Source of the DNA: an uncultured Roseicyclus sp. | Lineage (GTDB): Bacteria > Pseudomonadota > Alphaproteobacteria > Rhodobacterales > Rhodobacteraceae | DNA length: 64,000 nucleotides | Assembly: GCA_947494975.1 (NCBI GenBank) | Contig: CANLXA010000004.1 | Location: forward strand, 186,001-250,000 | Direction: 5' to 3' | Shown: one piece after another, positions 54,299 to 63,129 of the stretch | Layout of the letters: each line of letters opens with the position of its first letter | How positions within the stretch are numbered: position 1 is the stretch's first letter | The notes under the pieces: model-generated | The model's database searches: none | Told to the model about the DNA's origin: nothing | What the model saw: the letters and a program-made list of their open reading frames with translations, nothing else | Position numbers and translations under genes: made by a program

Positions 54299-55270
54299 TC
54301 ACCCGATCAAGGCCATCACCGCGCGTTCGGCCTTGCGCAGGCGCGTGGGTGTGCTGGCCTCCGCCAATCTCAGCCGCGCGTCATGGTCACGCTCGCTCAG
54401 TGCGATGACGTCGGGATGGATGTAGCTGTTGCGCGCGATGGTGGGCGTGTTGTTCAGCCGCTCCGCTGCCGCATCGGCCATTGCCGTTATGGTCGGCTCC
54501 GGGTCGCGAAGTGCCACCTCCATCGCGGCGACGGTGCCGTTCCAGGTGCGGAAGGTCTTGGGTGTCAGCCCCTCTTCCCCCGTGATCGTCGCCAGATGTG
54601 CGCCAAGCATGTCCGGCGTTACTTGCCGCACCTCTCCATCCTCCACCCACGTGGCCAACGGTGCGCCGGGCAGATCGTCCAACCGATGCAGCGCGCGGGC
54701 CAGCCGCCTGTCGGACAATTCCTCCGTTACCGTGATCCCGCCCTTGGCACGGAATTGCAGAATCGTACCGTCGTCGGACGCGGTCAGGTGTTTTGATCGC
54801 AAGGTGGTTGCGCCATAGCTGCCAATGGCTTCGGTGTAATCCGGGTGGCCCGGGCGCAGCGACAGGCGATCAATCAGGCCAAGCACGGCAGAGAGTGCAA
54901 AGATGCGATCGCCCGGCTCCGCCTCCAACCCATCCTTGATTGCGGCGCGGATGCGCGGCAGGGCCAGACCAAACCGGGGCAAGTCATCATATTTCTTCTG
55001 GGCGCGAAACGCGCTCCAATCGGGGTGGTAGCGGTATTGCTTGCGCGATGCCCCGTCACGCCCCGTCGCCTGAAGATGCCCCGAGTGGCGCGGCGTGATC
55101 CACACATTCGTATAGGCGGGCGGCACCGCCAGCGCCTCGATCCGCGCGCGTTCGGTTCTGTCGTCGATGCGTGTGCCATCGGGCGCAACGTAGCTGAACC
55201 CGCGCCCGGCCCTGCGGCGCGAAATGCCAGGCCGGTCATCTGGATAATAGGTCAGGTTGTCGGGTGTCAT
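54299..55270 (-). CDS. Type IB DNA topoisomerase
   Basis: A 323-residue poxvirus-like topoisomerase IB from ATG 55270. An N-terminal DNA-binding domain includes TRIDDRTERARIEALAVPPAYTNVWI and QYRYHPDW. The catalytic domain holds RLSLRPGHPDYTEAIGSYGATTLRSKHL, FRAKGG, KTFRTWNGT (Arg) and the nucleophile Tyr in NSYIHPDVI. It relaxes supercoils through a 3'-phosphotyrosyl intermediate. Usual length for bacterial TopIB. Confidence 0.94.
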   Translation of the reverse strand: MTPDNLTYYPDDRPGISRRRAGRGFSYVAPDGTRIDDRTERARIEALAVPPAYTNVWITPRHSGHLQATGRDGASRKQYRYHPDWSAFRAQKKYDDLPRFGLALPRIRAAIKDGLEAEPGDRIFALSAVLGLIDRLSLRPGHPDYTEAIGSYGATTLRSKHLTASDDGTILQFRAKGGITVTEELSDRRLARALHRLDDLPGAPLATWVEDGEVRQVTPDMLGAHLATITGEEGLTPKTFRTWNGTVAAMEVALRDPEPTITAMADAAAERLNNTPTIARNSYIHPDVIALSERDHDARLRLAEASTPTRLRKAERAVMALIG

Positions 55271-55311
55271 AGAAGAGCAACCCCGCAAGTACCGTCCGGG
55301 TTCCCGTTACA

Positions 55312-56037
55312 CTACTGTGCGTAGTCGGCGCCTTCCGCGTCCAGCACGGCGCGCATTCCATTCAGAATATCGGCCTCGGCCGCGGCATCCCCCTCCAATT
55401 GCCGGGCGGTCAACTCTGCCACGTCGTCGGGCAGAATCCGCAAGGGGCGCCCGGTTTGAAGCGCAAGGATGTAGGTCCGGGCGGCACGCTCGAAATAATA
55501 CATTCGCGTGAACGTCTCCGCGACGGTTTCACCGATGCACAACACACCATGGTTACCCATGATCATGGTGCGGATGCTGGGATCCTGGAACAGGCGAGCG
55601 CAGCGTTCGCCTTCCGCTTCCAGGGCAAGGCCGCCATAATTCTCATCGACCACCTGCCGGTTGTGGAAGATCGCCGAGTTCTGATCGATGGCGGGCAGGC
55701 GGGAGTCGGCCAGCGATGCCAGAACCGTGGCATAGGTGGAATGCACATGCATCGCGCAGCGCGCATGGGGGACGTGGCGGTGCAGCGCGGCATGCAGGCC
55801 CCACGCGGTCGGGTCGGGTGCATTCTCACCAACGGCGGATGCGGGATCGTTGGCGTTAATCACCCATAGATCAGATGCGCGCATAAGGCTGAAATGTGTC
55901 TTGGGATTGATGAGGAACTCCGTACCGTCGTCGTTCACGGCGAGCGAGAAGTGGTTTGCCACCCCTTCATGCATGTCTTCCCGGGCCGTCAGCCGAAAGG
56001 CCGCCGCCATTTCCTTGCGTGCATTGGCGTGGTTCAT
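55312..56037 (-). CDS. Class II aldolase/adducin-family protein
   Basis: A 241-residue protein with ANHFSLAV and the zinc-ligand motif MHVHSTYATVLASLAD; a further His lies in MGNHGVLCIGETVAETF. The fold is that of fuculose-phosphate aldolase and adducin head domains. The Glu catalytic position of true aldolases is not obvious, so the activity could be decarboxylase-like. AAGGGGG precedes the ATG. Divergent from the LysR regulator, which is the likely controller. Confidence 0.88.
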   Translation of the reverse strand: MNHANARKEMAAAFRLTAREDMHEGVANHFSLAVNDDGTEFLINPKTHFSLMRASDLWVINANDPASAVGENAPDPTAWGLHAALHRHVPHARCAMHVHSTYATVLASLADSRLPAIDQNSAIFHNRQVVDENYGGLALEAEGERCARLFQDPSIRTMIMGNHGVLCIGETVAETFTRMYYFERAARTYILALQTGRPLRILPDDVAELTARQLEGDAAAEADILNGMRAVLDAEGADYAQ

Positions 56038-56130
56038 GATGCCCCCTTACGTCAGATATCGGACGCTAATGCCCCCCGGCCCACCGCCGCAATCGTAAAC
56101 CAAGGATTAACGTCTGTTGCGGTGCCATGA

Positions 56131-56188
56131 ACGATCCCCGGAAAGATCGTGGTTTGGTCAGCGCGCGATCCCAATTGCGCCCCAATTG
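56131..56188. promoter_or_regulatory. Operator-like repeats in the aldolase/lysR divergent region
   Basis: ACGATC (56131-56136) and GATCGT (56145-56150) form a perfect 6-bp inverted repeat with an 8-bp gap. CAATTG occurs twice at 56172 and 56183, 11 bp apart, one helical turn. The 190-bp divergent region is where a LysR regulator would bind; the exact site is not established. Confidence 0.35.
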
Positions 56189-56227
56189 TCGGCGAAAACT
56201 CGCTCAGTTAGTTGAAAGTAGGTCAGT

Positions 56228-57133
56228 ATGGATCGTCTCACGGAAATGGAAGCTTTCGCCACTGTTGTGGATCAAGGGGGTTTCACCGATGCAGCCAAGA
56301 AAATGGGGATTTCCAAATCCGCCGTTTCCAAACATGTCTCTTCGCTCGAGGCACGTCTTGGCGCTCGCCTCCTCAATCGCACGACCCGGCGCGTCAGCCC
56401 CACGGAGATCGGCCTTGCCTACTACGATCGCGCCCGGCGCGTCCTGAACGATGCCGGGGAGGCCGACGCGCTTGTCACGGCCATGCAATCTGCCCCGTCA
56501 GGTACGTTGCGGGTATCGATCGCGACGGATTTCGGGGTGAACCACGTATCGCCGATCCTGGGCGAATTTCTGCATAATTTCCCGGATATCACAGTCAATA
56601 TGGTGCTCAATAACCGATATGTTGAGTTGATTTCCGAAGGCTTCGATATGGCGATCCGCGTGGGGGAACTGGAAGACAGCTCACTCATGGCGCGCAAGAT
56701 CTGTGAAACACAGCGCCGGATGATCGCCGCCCCATCCTATTTTGAAGAATATGGCCGCCCGGAGCGGATCGACGACCTCAACGAACACAAATTGCTGCAT
56801 TACTCGAATTCCTCCTCCGGCAATGTCTGGAAGCTGACCGCGCCTTCTGGGGAGTTGCGCCAGGTGCGCACCGCCGGATGGCTGACCGTGAATGATGGGC
56901 AAAGCCTGCTGAACGCGGCCATCGGGGGCCTCGGCATCGCTTATCTGCCCAGCTTCCTCTACGCCGATCCGCTGCGCGAAGGGCTGCTTGAAGATGCCAT
57001 GCCCGACCTTCCGGTCGATGTGCAGGGTGTTTATGCCGTTTACCCGCCGGGCCGCTACATCCAGCCGAAGGTCCGGTCCTTCATTGATTTCCTTGTTGAA
57101 AATTTCCGCGATAAGGGCCCGACCGACTGGTGA
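56228..57133 (+). CDS. LysR-family transcriptional regulator (CrgA-like)
   Basis: A 301-residue regulator. The N-terminal helix-turn-helix is GGFTDAAKKMGISKSAVSKHVSSLEARLG, followed by RLLNRTTRRVSPTEIG. The effector domain (~residues 90-295) begins GTLRVSIATDFGVNHVSPIL, as in the CrgA group, and has LNAAIGGLGIAYLPSFL. Such regulators often control the divergently transcribed neighbour, here the class II aldolase gene. A strong terminator follows 63 bp after the stop. Confidence 0.93.
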   Translation: MDRLTEMEAFATVVDQGGFTDAAKKMGISKSAVSKHVSSLEARLGARLLNRTTRRVSPTEIGLAYYDRARRVLNDAGEADALVTAMQSAPSGTLRVSIATDFGVNHVSPILGEFLHNFPDITVNMVLNNRYVELISEGFDMAIRVGELEDSSLMARKICETQRRMIAAPSYFEEYGRPERIDDLNEHKLLHYSNSSSGNVWKLTAPSGELRQVRTAGWLTVNDGQSLLNAAIGGLGIAYLPSFLYADPLREGLLEDAMPDLPVDVQGVYAVYPPGRYIQPKVRSFIDFLVENFRDKGPTDW

Positions 57134-57195
57134 TTCCCTGATCTGACTTGCCGTGCCTGTGACACTGGCCTTGGGCCCTGTCACACGCCCAACTC

Positions 57196-57235
57196 ATCCC
57201 GGGCTGGAGCGCAGATGCTCCGCCCGGGATTTTTT
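57196..57235 (+). terminator. Rho-independent terminator after lysR
   Basis: ATCCCGGGC (57196-57204), one bulged T, GGAGC, loop GCAGAT, GCTCC, then GCCCGGGAT running into TTTTT (to 57235). The 14-bp GC-rich stem plus T-run is a textbook intrinsic terminator for the plus strand. Confidence 0.93.
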
Positions 57236-57321
57236 GTCAGCACCAAGGTGCAAGACATCAATAGGTCTCCAACAGGCGGGATGGACACAAAACTAGGACG
57301 TGTTGGGCATTGAATGTGCCT

Positions 57322-58305
57322 TCAGCCGGGATCGGCCAGCACCACCTCAACTCGCCGATTGGCCTCCCGCCCATCCGCGGTTGCATTGGAGGCCCGGGGC
57401 GACAGAAACCCGATGCCTTCCGCCTCAATCTGTCCCGCACTGACGCCCATTTCCTGGGTCAGAAAGCTGCGAACAGCCGCGGCGCGTGCCTCCGAAAGGG
57501 CAATATTTCCGTCAAGCGACCCCATCGCGTCCGTGTGCCCCACCAAAACGACGCGGCGTGCAGGGTTTTCGGCAAGGAACTCCGACAGCGCGACAAGCGA
57601 CGCGTATCGCTCGCCGCTCAACCGTGACGCCCCGGTTTCAAATTGCAAATCATCCAGCGTGGCCGACCCTGTCGCCATCAATTGCGCAATCAGGTCACCG
57701 GATACCGGATCAGGCACCAATACGGCGGGTTCGTCGTCCAGATCGGGGGAGCGGCTGGATTGAACCACGGGCGGGGTCGCCGACCCGACCGGTTGGACCA
57801 GCGCCAGATGCACAAACCCGGTGGACCCGCCCTGGCTCACCATCAGGGCCGCATATGCATCTCCGTCTTCACGACTCGCAACAGCGCTCAGATAGTGGAA
57901 ATCCCCGAGATCCACATGCATGTCCGGGGCATTTCCCACGGGCAACGCGTGGCGAAAGTCAAATCCGCCGCACGCATCCGCCGCGCAGGAAAAGCTGATG
58001 TCAAAGCCCTGCGCCTGCAATTGATCCCGTAACACGGACAGCAACATCATCGTGCTGATATCGGGCCCCGTGACCTCCCAGATGAATTCCTGCACCATCC
58101 CTTCCGCCGCGACGACAGCCATGCCCCCGGCGCTCCATGGGCCGGTTGCCATGGGATGTTGGGAAAGACCGGCGGATTGCGACACAGTCAATTCGGCGCT
58201 GCCCGGAAACTCCAGATCCAGCGCGCTTGCGCTCGCTGGCAGGCAAAGGGGCAGTGCACACAGCAATACTGCGCCGCAAATCTGCTGCGTCCCTCTGATA
58301 CTCAC
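57322..58305 (-). CDS. OmpA-family exported protein
   Basis: A 327-residue protein. The start is GTG 58305 (VSIRGTQQICGAVLLCALPL), overlapping the GNAT stop as GTGA, and followed by a signal peptide ending near ASASA. The middle (~residues 30-200) is an unrecognised domain with one Cys pair (SFSCAADACGGFDF). The OmpA C-terminal domain (~residues 215-325) contains LVGHTDAMGSLDGNIALSEARAAAV and ANRRVEVVL, the peptidoglycan-binding motifs. It probably tethers to the wall from the periplasm; no beta-barrel is present. Confidence 0.85.
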   Translation of the reverse strand: MSIRGTQQICGAVLLCALPLCLPASASALDLEFPGSAELTVSQSAGLSQHPMATGPWSAGGMAVVAAEGMVQEFIWEVTGPDISTMMLLSVLRDQLQAQGFDISFSCAADACGGFDFRHALPVGNAPDMHVDLGDFHYLSAVASREDGDAYAALMVSQGGSTGFVHLALVQPVGSATPPVVQSSRSPDLDDEPAVLVPDPVSGDLIAQLMATGSATLDDLQFETGASRLSGERYASLVALSEFLAENPARRVVLVGHTDAMGSLDGNIALSEARAAAVRSFLTQEMGVSAGQIEAEGIGFLSPRASNATADGREANRRVEVVLADPG

Positions 58306-59039
58306 TGGGCCATTCCGCCTTCTTTCTCTCGATACACGTACGATCCCACAGGTTTCATCCCCAAGGAAGCATAAAGCCGCTGGGCGCCTTCGTTTTGCTG
58401 CGTCACGAGGACACAAAGCCACGTGGCCCCGTTTTCGACGGCCCATTGCGCCGCGGCGCGCATCATGTGAACGGCCAGCCCTTTGCGCCGGACGGTCGGG
58501 GCGACCTCAAGCGCGTGGAGCATTGCCATGTCTTTGTGCAGGGCGATAAATGCGGACCCGGCGGGCTGGTCCGCGATCCGCCCGAAGAGCGATGTTTTGG
58601 GTACCGAAACCCGGTTCATCACGTTGCGCCGGGCCCGATCGATACCGCCCGCATCCCAGATTTCCGCCTGAACGGCCAGCGGCGGCCAGATGTCGAAGGC
58701 CGTGACAGGCGGCGGGGGAGCCGCGATTTCTTCTGCCGGGATCAGCAGCATATCCGTGTGGTCCCGCGCGATATATCCCCGTTGGTCGAACGCCGATTTC
58801 AGGCCGGATTGCGTGTCGAGCACCTGGAAGAGCGGCGCGCGGCCCTGATCTTCCATCACCCGCTCCGCCGCGGCGATCTCATGCTCCAGAGCAGAGTCCA
58901 CGTGCGGGTCGGCAAGGCGGGCCGCCCTCACCCGATTGCCGCCCTCATCCGGCGTGGGTATCAGGAATGGCCCGATGGTTTGCACGCCGATCGGCGGCCA
59001 GGTCGCCGCGATCGCTGGAAACACGTCCGCGCCTGTCAT
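58302..59039 (-). CDS. GNAT-family N-acetyltransferase
   Basis: A 245-residue protein whose C-terminal half has the acetyl-CoA-binding motif of GNAT enzymes: MLHALEVAPTVRRKGLAVHMMRAAAQWA (the R/Q-x-x-G-x-G/A loop, here RRKGLA) and NEGAQRLYASLGMKPVGSYVYR. The N-terminal half is less conserved and may be a degenerate second GNAT repeat. Substrate unknown. It overlaps cinA and the OmpA gene by four bases each, forming cinA-GNAT-ompA. Confidence 0.85.
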   Translation of the reverse strand: MTGADVFPAIAATWPPIGVQTIGPFLIPTPDEGGNRVRAARLADPHVDSALEHEIAAAERVMEDQGRAPLFQVLDTQSGLKSAFDQRGYIARDHTDMLLIPAEEIAAPPPPVTAFDIWPPLAVQAEIWDAGGIDRARRNVMNRVSVPKTSLFGRIADQPAGSAFIALHKDMAMLHALEVAPTVRRKGLAVHMMRAAAQWAVENGATWLCVLVTQQNEGAQRLYASLGMKPVGSYVYREKEGGMAQ

Positions 59040-59764
59040 GTCGCCTCTGGAAAAAGCTTTGACAGCGCAACCATCACCTGGTCCACTGCCGTCCCGTCCT
59101 GAGATCGGGCAACGATATTGGACCCATGCACACCGTTTTGATGAAACGGGTAGGAGCCAATGGATACCTCTGGATGGGCCGCTGCCAATTCACCCAAGGG
59201 GCCTGCAATATCACCCTCGCCCCGCTCCACCCGCAGGCTTTGCGACAGCATCGGCTCTGCCCCTGTCAGCGTCGGCAAGACGCTGGCCAGCATCGCTTCG
59301 AAAATGCGTGGAACACCGGCCATCACATGCACATTGCCGAGAGTGAATCCCGGCGCGGCGCTGATTGGATTATCGATCAGAGTCGCGCCATCGGGGATGC
59401 GCGCCATCCGCAAGCGCGCCTCGTTCAGCTCTTGGCCCGAACGGTCGTAATGGGTCTGAAGGATCGCACGCGCATCGTCGCGGATGCTGCAAGCTGCGCC
59501 CATCGCATCGGCCACGGCCTCGGCGGTGATGTCATCATGGGTCGGGCCGATCCCGCCCGAGGTAAAGACATGGTCATAGGCCTCCGACAGTTCCCGCACA
59601 TGCCGGGCGATCAGCGCGTGATCATCGCTGATCATGCGGGCTTCGGCGAGTGCGATGCCATGCTCCGTCAGCGCCTTCGCAAGGTAGTTCATGTTCGAAT
59701 CGCGGGTGCGCCCCGACAGGATTTCATCCCCAATCACAATCATGGCGGCACTGGGCGTTTGCAT
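59036..59764 (-). CDS. CinA N-terminal (molybdopterin-binding-like) domain protein
   Basis: A 242-residue protein with the MoCF-type domain: AAMIVIGDEILSGRTRDSNMNYLAKAL and FTSGGIGPTHDDITAEAVADAMG. This matches stand-alone CinA N-domain (competence/damage-inducible protein A) proteins, which act as ADP-ribose or related pyrophosphatases in some bacteria. The C-terminal NMN deamidase domain of full CinA is absent and is probably encoded elsewhere. AAGGAG precedes the ATG. Divergent from sfsA with only 48 bp between starts. Confidence 0.88.
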   Translation of the reverse strand: MQTPSAAMIVIGDEILSGRTRDSNMNYLAKALTEHGIALAEARMISDDHALIARHVRELSEAYDHVFTSGGIGPTHDDITAEAVADAMGAACSIRDDARAILQTHYDRSGQELNEARLRMARIPDGATLIDNPISAAPGFTLGNVHVMAGVPRIFEAMLASVLPTLTGAEPMLSQSLRVERGEGDIAGPLGELAAAHPEVSIGSYPFHQNGVHGSNIVARSQDGTAVDQVMVALSKLFPEAT

Positions 59765-59812
59765 CGCGGGAACTCCTTGGATGGCGCTTCGCTACGGTAT
59801 AGGTCCCACCCC

Positions 59813-60541
59813 ATGCGCTTTCCAACCCCGCTTGTCCCCGCCCGCCTGATCCGCCGCTACAAGCGCTTCCTTGCCGATTGTGTGCTGGAGGACGGGACCG
59901 AGGTCACCGCCCATTGCCCCAATCCCGGCGCGATGCTGGGCCTCAAGGACGATGGCGCGCGGATCTGGCTGCTGCCGAACGATGATCCGAAGAAGAAGCT
60001 GAACTATGGCTGGCGTTTAGTGGAGTTGGAGGATGGCCATTTCGCGGGCATCGATGCGGGCCTGCCCAACGCTTTGGTCAAAGAGGCATTGGCCGAGGGC
60101 AGGATCGAGGCGCTTAGCGGCTATGGCACGATCCGCCCGGAGCAGCGCTACGGCGATGAGAACAGCCGCATCGATTTCCTGCTTTCGGACCCCGACCGGG
60201 CTGATGCCTTTGTGGAGGTCAAGAATTGTCACCTGCGCCGTGACGATGACTGGGCCGAATTCCCCGATTGTGTGACGGACCGCGGCGCCAAGCACCTGCG
60301 GGAGCTGACGCGGATCGCACAAAACGGCGGCCGGGCGGTTATGTTCTACGTGGTTCAGCGCACGGATTGCGCCCGGTTTCGCCTCGCCCCCGATCTCGAT
60401 CCGGCCTATGCCCGCGCCTTCGATGCGGCACGGGAGGCTGGGGTGGAGGTACTCTGCCACGGCACGCGGATCAGCCCGGCGGGCATCACGCTGACCGGGC
60501 CGCTGCCGGTTGATCCCGATCCACAGGCACCCGCATCGTAA
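59813..60541 (+). CDS. sfsA: SfsA-family protein (sugar fermentation stimulation protein)
   Basis: A 242-residue protein from ATG 59813; longer readings run over cinA on the other strand. Features are VPARLIRRYKRFLADCVLEDG and TAHCPNPGAMLGL near the N-terminus, then ENSRIDFLLSD and DAFVEVKNCHL, a PD-(D/E)xK nuclease-like core. The E. coli protein affects maltose metabolism and binds DNA; its biochemical role is unsettled. map follows 49 bp downstream. The leader is very short, and TATAGG sits only about 10 bp upstream of the ATG. Confidence 0.93.
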   Translation: MRFPTPLVPARLIRRYKRFLADCVLEDGTEVTAHCPNPGAMLGLKDDGARIWLLPNDDPKKKLNYGWRLVELEDGHFAGIDAGLPNALVKEALAEGRIEALSGYGTIRPEQRYGDENSRIDFLLSDPDRADAFVEVKNCHLRRDDDWAEFPDCVTDRGAKHLRELTRIAQNGGRAVMFYVVQRTDCARFRLAPDLDPAYARAFDAAREAGVEVLCHGTRISPAGITLTGPLPVDPDPQAPAS

Positions 60542-60590
60542 CGTCATCAGACCGTCACTGGAAATTCCGCACGCAAGGGCGTAAATATCT

Positions 60591-61427
60591 ATGGCTTCCC
60601 ACCCGGAGACCAAAGCTTTGGACGATTTCAAAGGCCACCTGACAAAGGACGGCATCCGCATCCACAACCCCGATGATTTTGCCGGAATGCGCCGCGCGGG
60701 CGCGCTGGCGGCCGACATTCTCGACCGAGTCGCGCCGATGGTGGTGCCCGGCGTCACCACCGGTGCGCTTGACGATCAGATCGAGGCCTGGGTGCTGGAG
60801 GCCGGCGCCACCTCGGCCACCAAAGGGTATCGCGGCTACAAGCATGCCAGTTGTATCAGCGTGAACCACGTGGTCTGCCACGGCATCCCGAGTGACAAAC
60901 GGCTCAAGGATGGCGATATCCTGAACATCGACGTTACCGTGATCGTCGATGGCTGGTTTGGCGACAATTCGCGGATGTATGTGGCGGGCAGCATTTCCCG
61001 CAAGGCCGAGCGTCTGGTGCAGGTTACCCATGATGCGCTCTTTAAGGGCATCGAGGCCGTGAAACCCGGCAACACGTTCGGGGATATCGGCCATGCGATT
61101 CAGGCCTATGCCGAAGCGCATCGGATGAGCATCGTGCGCGATTTCTGTGGCCACGGGCTGGGGCAGGTTTTTCATGCCCCGCCCAACGTGCTGCATTACG
61201 GGCGCAAAGGCACCGGCCCGGTTCTGGAAGAAGGCATGTTCTTTACCATTGAGCCAATGGTCAATCTGGGCCGCCCGGAAACCAAGGTGCTCGCCGATGA
61301 CTGGACCGCGGTGACGCGGGACAAGAGCCTGAGCGCCCAATTTGAGCATTCGATCGGCGTTACATCCAGTGGATACGAGATCTTCACACCATCGCCCGCC
61401 GGAAAGTTCCACCCGACCTGGGGCTGA
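60591..61427 (+). CDS. map: Methionine aminopeptidase, type I
   Basis: A 278-residue enzyme removing the initiator Met. Metal ligands are intact: NIDVTVIVDGWFGDNSRMY (two Asp), FCGHGLGQVFHAPP (His), FTIEPMVNLG (Glu) and SAQFEHSIGV (Glu). The His needed for substrate contact is in YKHASCISVN. A ~25-residue N-terminal extension precedes the pita-bread fold, and no SH3-like or zinc N-domain is present. Probably co-transcribed with sfsA. Confidence 0.97.
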   Translation: MASHPETKALDDFKGHLTKDGIRIHNPDDFAGMRRAGALAADILDRVAPMVVPGVTTGALDDQIEAWVLEAGATSATKGYRGYKHASCISVNHVVCHGIPSDKRLKDGDILNIDVTVIVDGWFGDNSRMYVAGSISRKAERLVQVTHDALFKGIEAVKPGNTFGDIGHAIQAYAEAHRMSIVRDFCGHGLGQVFHAPPNVLHYGRKGTGPVLEEGMFFTIEPMVNLGRPETKVLADDWTAVTRDKSLSAQFEHSIGVTSSGYEIFTPSPAGKFHPTWG

Positions 61428-61477
61428 GGCGGTCGCTGCAACAGCATGCGCCTCGGGGATCAACGCCGCCCGCCGCT

Positions 61478-61523
61478 CTTTCATCTTGGCAGAAAAACTC
61501 CGGGGTCCGGGGCAGCGCCCCGG
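61478..61523 (-). repeat. Roseobacter-type intergenic repeat/terminator element
   Basis: On the minus strand CCGGGGC-GCT-GCCCCGG (61507-61523) is a perfect 7-bp stem. ACCCCGGAG, TTTTT (complement of 61493-61497) and CTGCCAAGATGAAAG follow. This layout (GC hairpin, CCCCGGAG, T-run, GGCAAGATGAAAG-like tail) recurs in Rhodobacteraceae intergenic regions in my experience of these genomes. It lies 31 bp after the PstS/OmpA stop and probably ends that transcript. Confidence 0.65.
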
Positions 61524-61554
61524 CGGATCGGCGCGCGAAGCGCGGCGACACCGG

Positions 61555-63108
61555 TCAGTCCAGCCACACCTCAACGCGCCGGTTCACGGCTCGGCCCCAA
61601 TCGCTGTCGTCGCAGGCCATCGGCATCGCCTCGCCCATGCCTTCCACGACCATCTCCACCCGGTCCGGTGCCGTGGTATCCGTTGCCGCAAGCAGCGCGT
61701 CGCGCACTACATCTGCCCGCCGCAGCGACAGGCGGGCATTGATGGTGGCCGGGCCGTTGCCATCGGAAAATCCAACGAAAATCAAACGCCGTCCGTCGAA
61801 TGCGCCACGTTCAACCGCGGTGGCAAGTCGCGTGATGGAGGTGCGCGATTGCACGTCCAACTCCGTCCCGCCGGGATTGAACCGCAAGGTGGTCGACAAC
61901 CGCTCCGCCCCGCCCAGCGTGTCGATCACCTCCTGAAGGTCTGCCAGATCCACATCTTCCCCGGCGGCGCGGATGGCATTGGTCAGGCGTTCGCCCTGCA
62001 GGGCGAGCGGCGTCCGGGTCAATGTCTGGTCCACGAACCCCGCCTCACGCACCCGGCGTTCGGCATCGTCAGTTTGGGTGAAAGCCAGGAATTGCCGCAC
62101 CAGAAGCGGTAGACGCCGCGGAGCCAGATACATGTAGACCGGCGCGGTCAGCGGGTAATCCTCGGCCTTCACGGCATCGACGGATGCCGTTTGTGCAAAG
62201 CCGCAGGCGCCGATCAACGGCAGCGCGCGCGCCATTCCCTCGCCTGACCGCGCGGTGATCCCCACGGCATAGGCATCCGCAGCCACGGCGGCCGCCAAAT
62301 CCTCTGCGCTGGTGTGGCGCGTGATCCGGTCCGCCAGCCCGGCATCGGACGGCAGCAGGACACGCGCTGCAAAGGCCTGCGCCAGACCCAATCCGGGCGA
62401 GAGCAGATGCAGCGCAACGGGTGCGTCCGGCCCGCCCAGATCCTGCCAGTTCTGCACCTCCCCTGAAAACAGCCGGGCCACATCCGGCAGTGACAGCGCA
62501 TCAATCGGGTTTTGCGGCGAGACGACGGGCACCAGCGCGTCCAGCGCCAAAATGCGCACGCGGTCGTCCAGCGGCGGATCATCCGGGCTAACGGTCTCGG
62601 CGGCGCGAATCTCGGCCACCGATGGCTCGCGCAGGGCCAGCGCGATATCGGCCTCGCCATTCAGCAGCGCCAGAAACCCGTTATCGGTGGTGCCCGGCGT
62701 CACAACGAAGCGCGCGGCGGGCGATCCGTCCCCGCGTCGCAAGAGGTAGATCAGCCCGTCATCCCCTCTTTCCACACCCACCGACATGCCTTGCGTCTCG
62801 GCAAAGGCCGCAAGCAGCGCGGGAAGAAGCCCCTCGGCCACCGTTGCCGCGCCCGCCACGCGGGCTTCTGCCACAAAGGTCGCCAAATCCGGGCAACCCG
62901 GTCCGGCGCAGGAGACGCCGTCGGCGGATACCGTCAGGGCACCGTAGACGGTGTCCAACCGATAAAACGCCCCGTCATAGGACAGCAGGTTGCCCTCCAA
63001 CTCGACCGTTCCGTCGAGGGAGCGCAATTCGACATCCTGCGCGGCTGCGCTGCCGATGTGACATATGAAAAGGGCGGCCCCGATGGCCGCCCCGATCCCC
63101 TTGCGCAT
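61555..63108 (-). CDS. Phosphate-binding-like (PstS) domain fused to an OmpA domain
   Basis: A 517-residue exported protein; the signal peptide ends near GSAAAQD. Residues ~85-375 read as a type 2 periplasmic binding domain of the PstS class (GTTDNGFLALLNGEADIAL, LVPVVSPQNPIDALSLPDVARLFSGEVQNW, and YPLTAPVYMYLAPRRL). Residues ~400-517 are an OmpA peptidoglycan-binding domain (LIFVGFSDGNGPATINARLSLRRADVV and NRRVEVWLD). Fusion would tether a ligand-binding domain to the wall; whether the ligand is phosphate is uncertain. No pst transporter genes are adjacent. Confidence 0.88.
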   Translation of the reverse strand: MRKGIGAAIGAALFICHIGSAAAQDVELRSLDGTVELEGNLLSYDGAFYRLDTVYGALTVSADGVSCAGPGCPDLATFVAEARVAGAATVAEGLLPALLAAFAETQGMSVGVERGDDGLIYLLRRGDGSPAARFVVTPGTTDNGFLALLNGEADIALALREPSVAEIRAAETVSPDDPPLDDRVRILALDALVPVVSPQNPIDALSLPDVARLFSGEVQNWQDLGGPDAPVALHLLSPGLGLAQAFAARVLLPSDAGLADRITRHTSAEDLAAAVAADAYAVGITARSGEGMARALPLIGACGFAQTASVDAVKAEDYPLTAPVYMYLAPRRLPLLVRQFLAFTQTDDAERRVREAGFVDQTLTRTPLALQGERLTNAIRAAGEDVDLADLQEVIDTLGGAERLSTTLRFNPGGTELDVQSRTSITRLATAVERGAFDGRRLIFVGFSDGNGPATINARLSLRRADVVRDALLAATDTTAPDRVEMVVEGMGEAMPMACDDSDWGRAVNRRVEVWLD

Positions 63109-63129
63109 GCAAGTTCCGATTGCTGAGCC

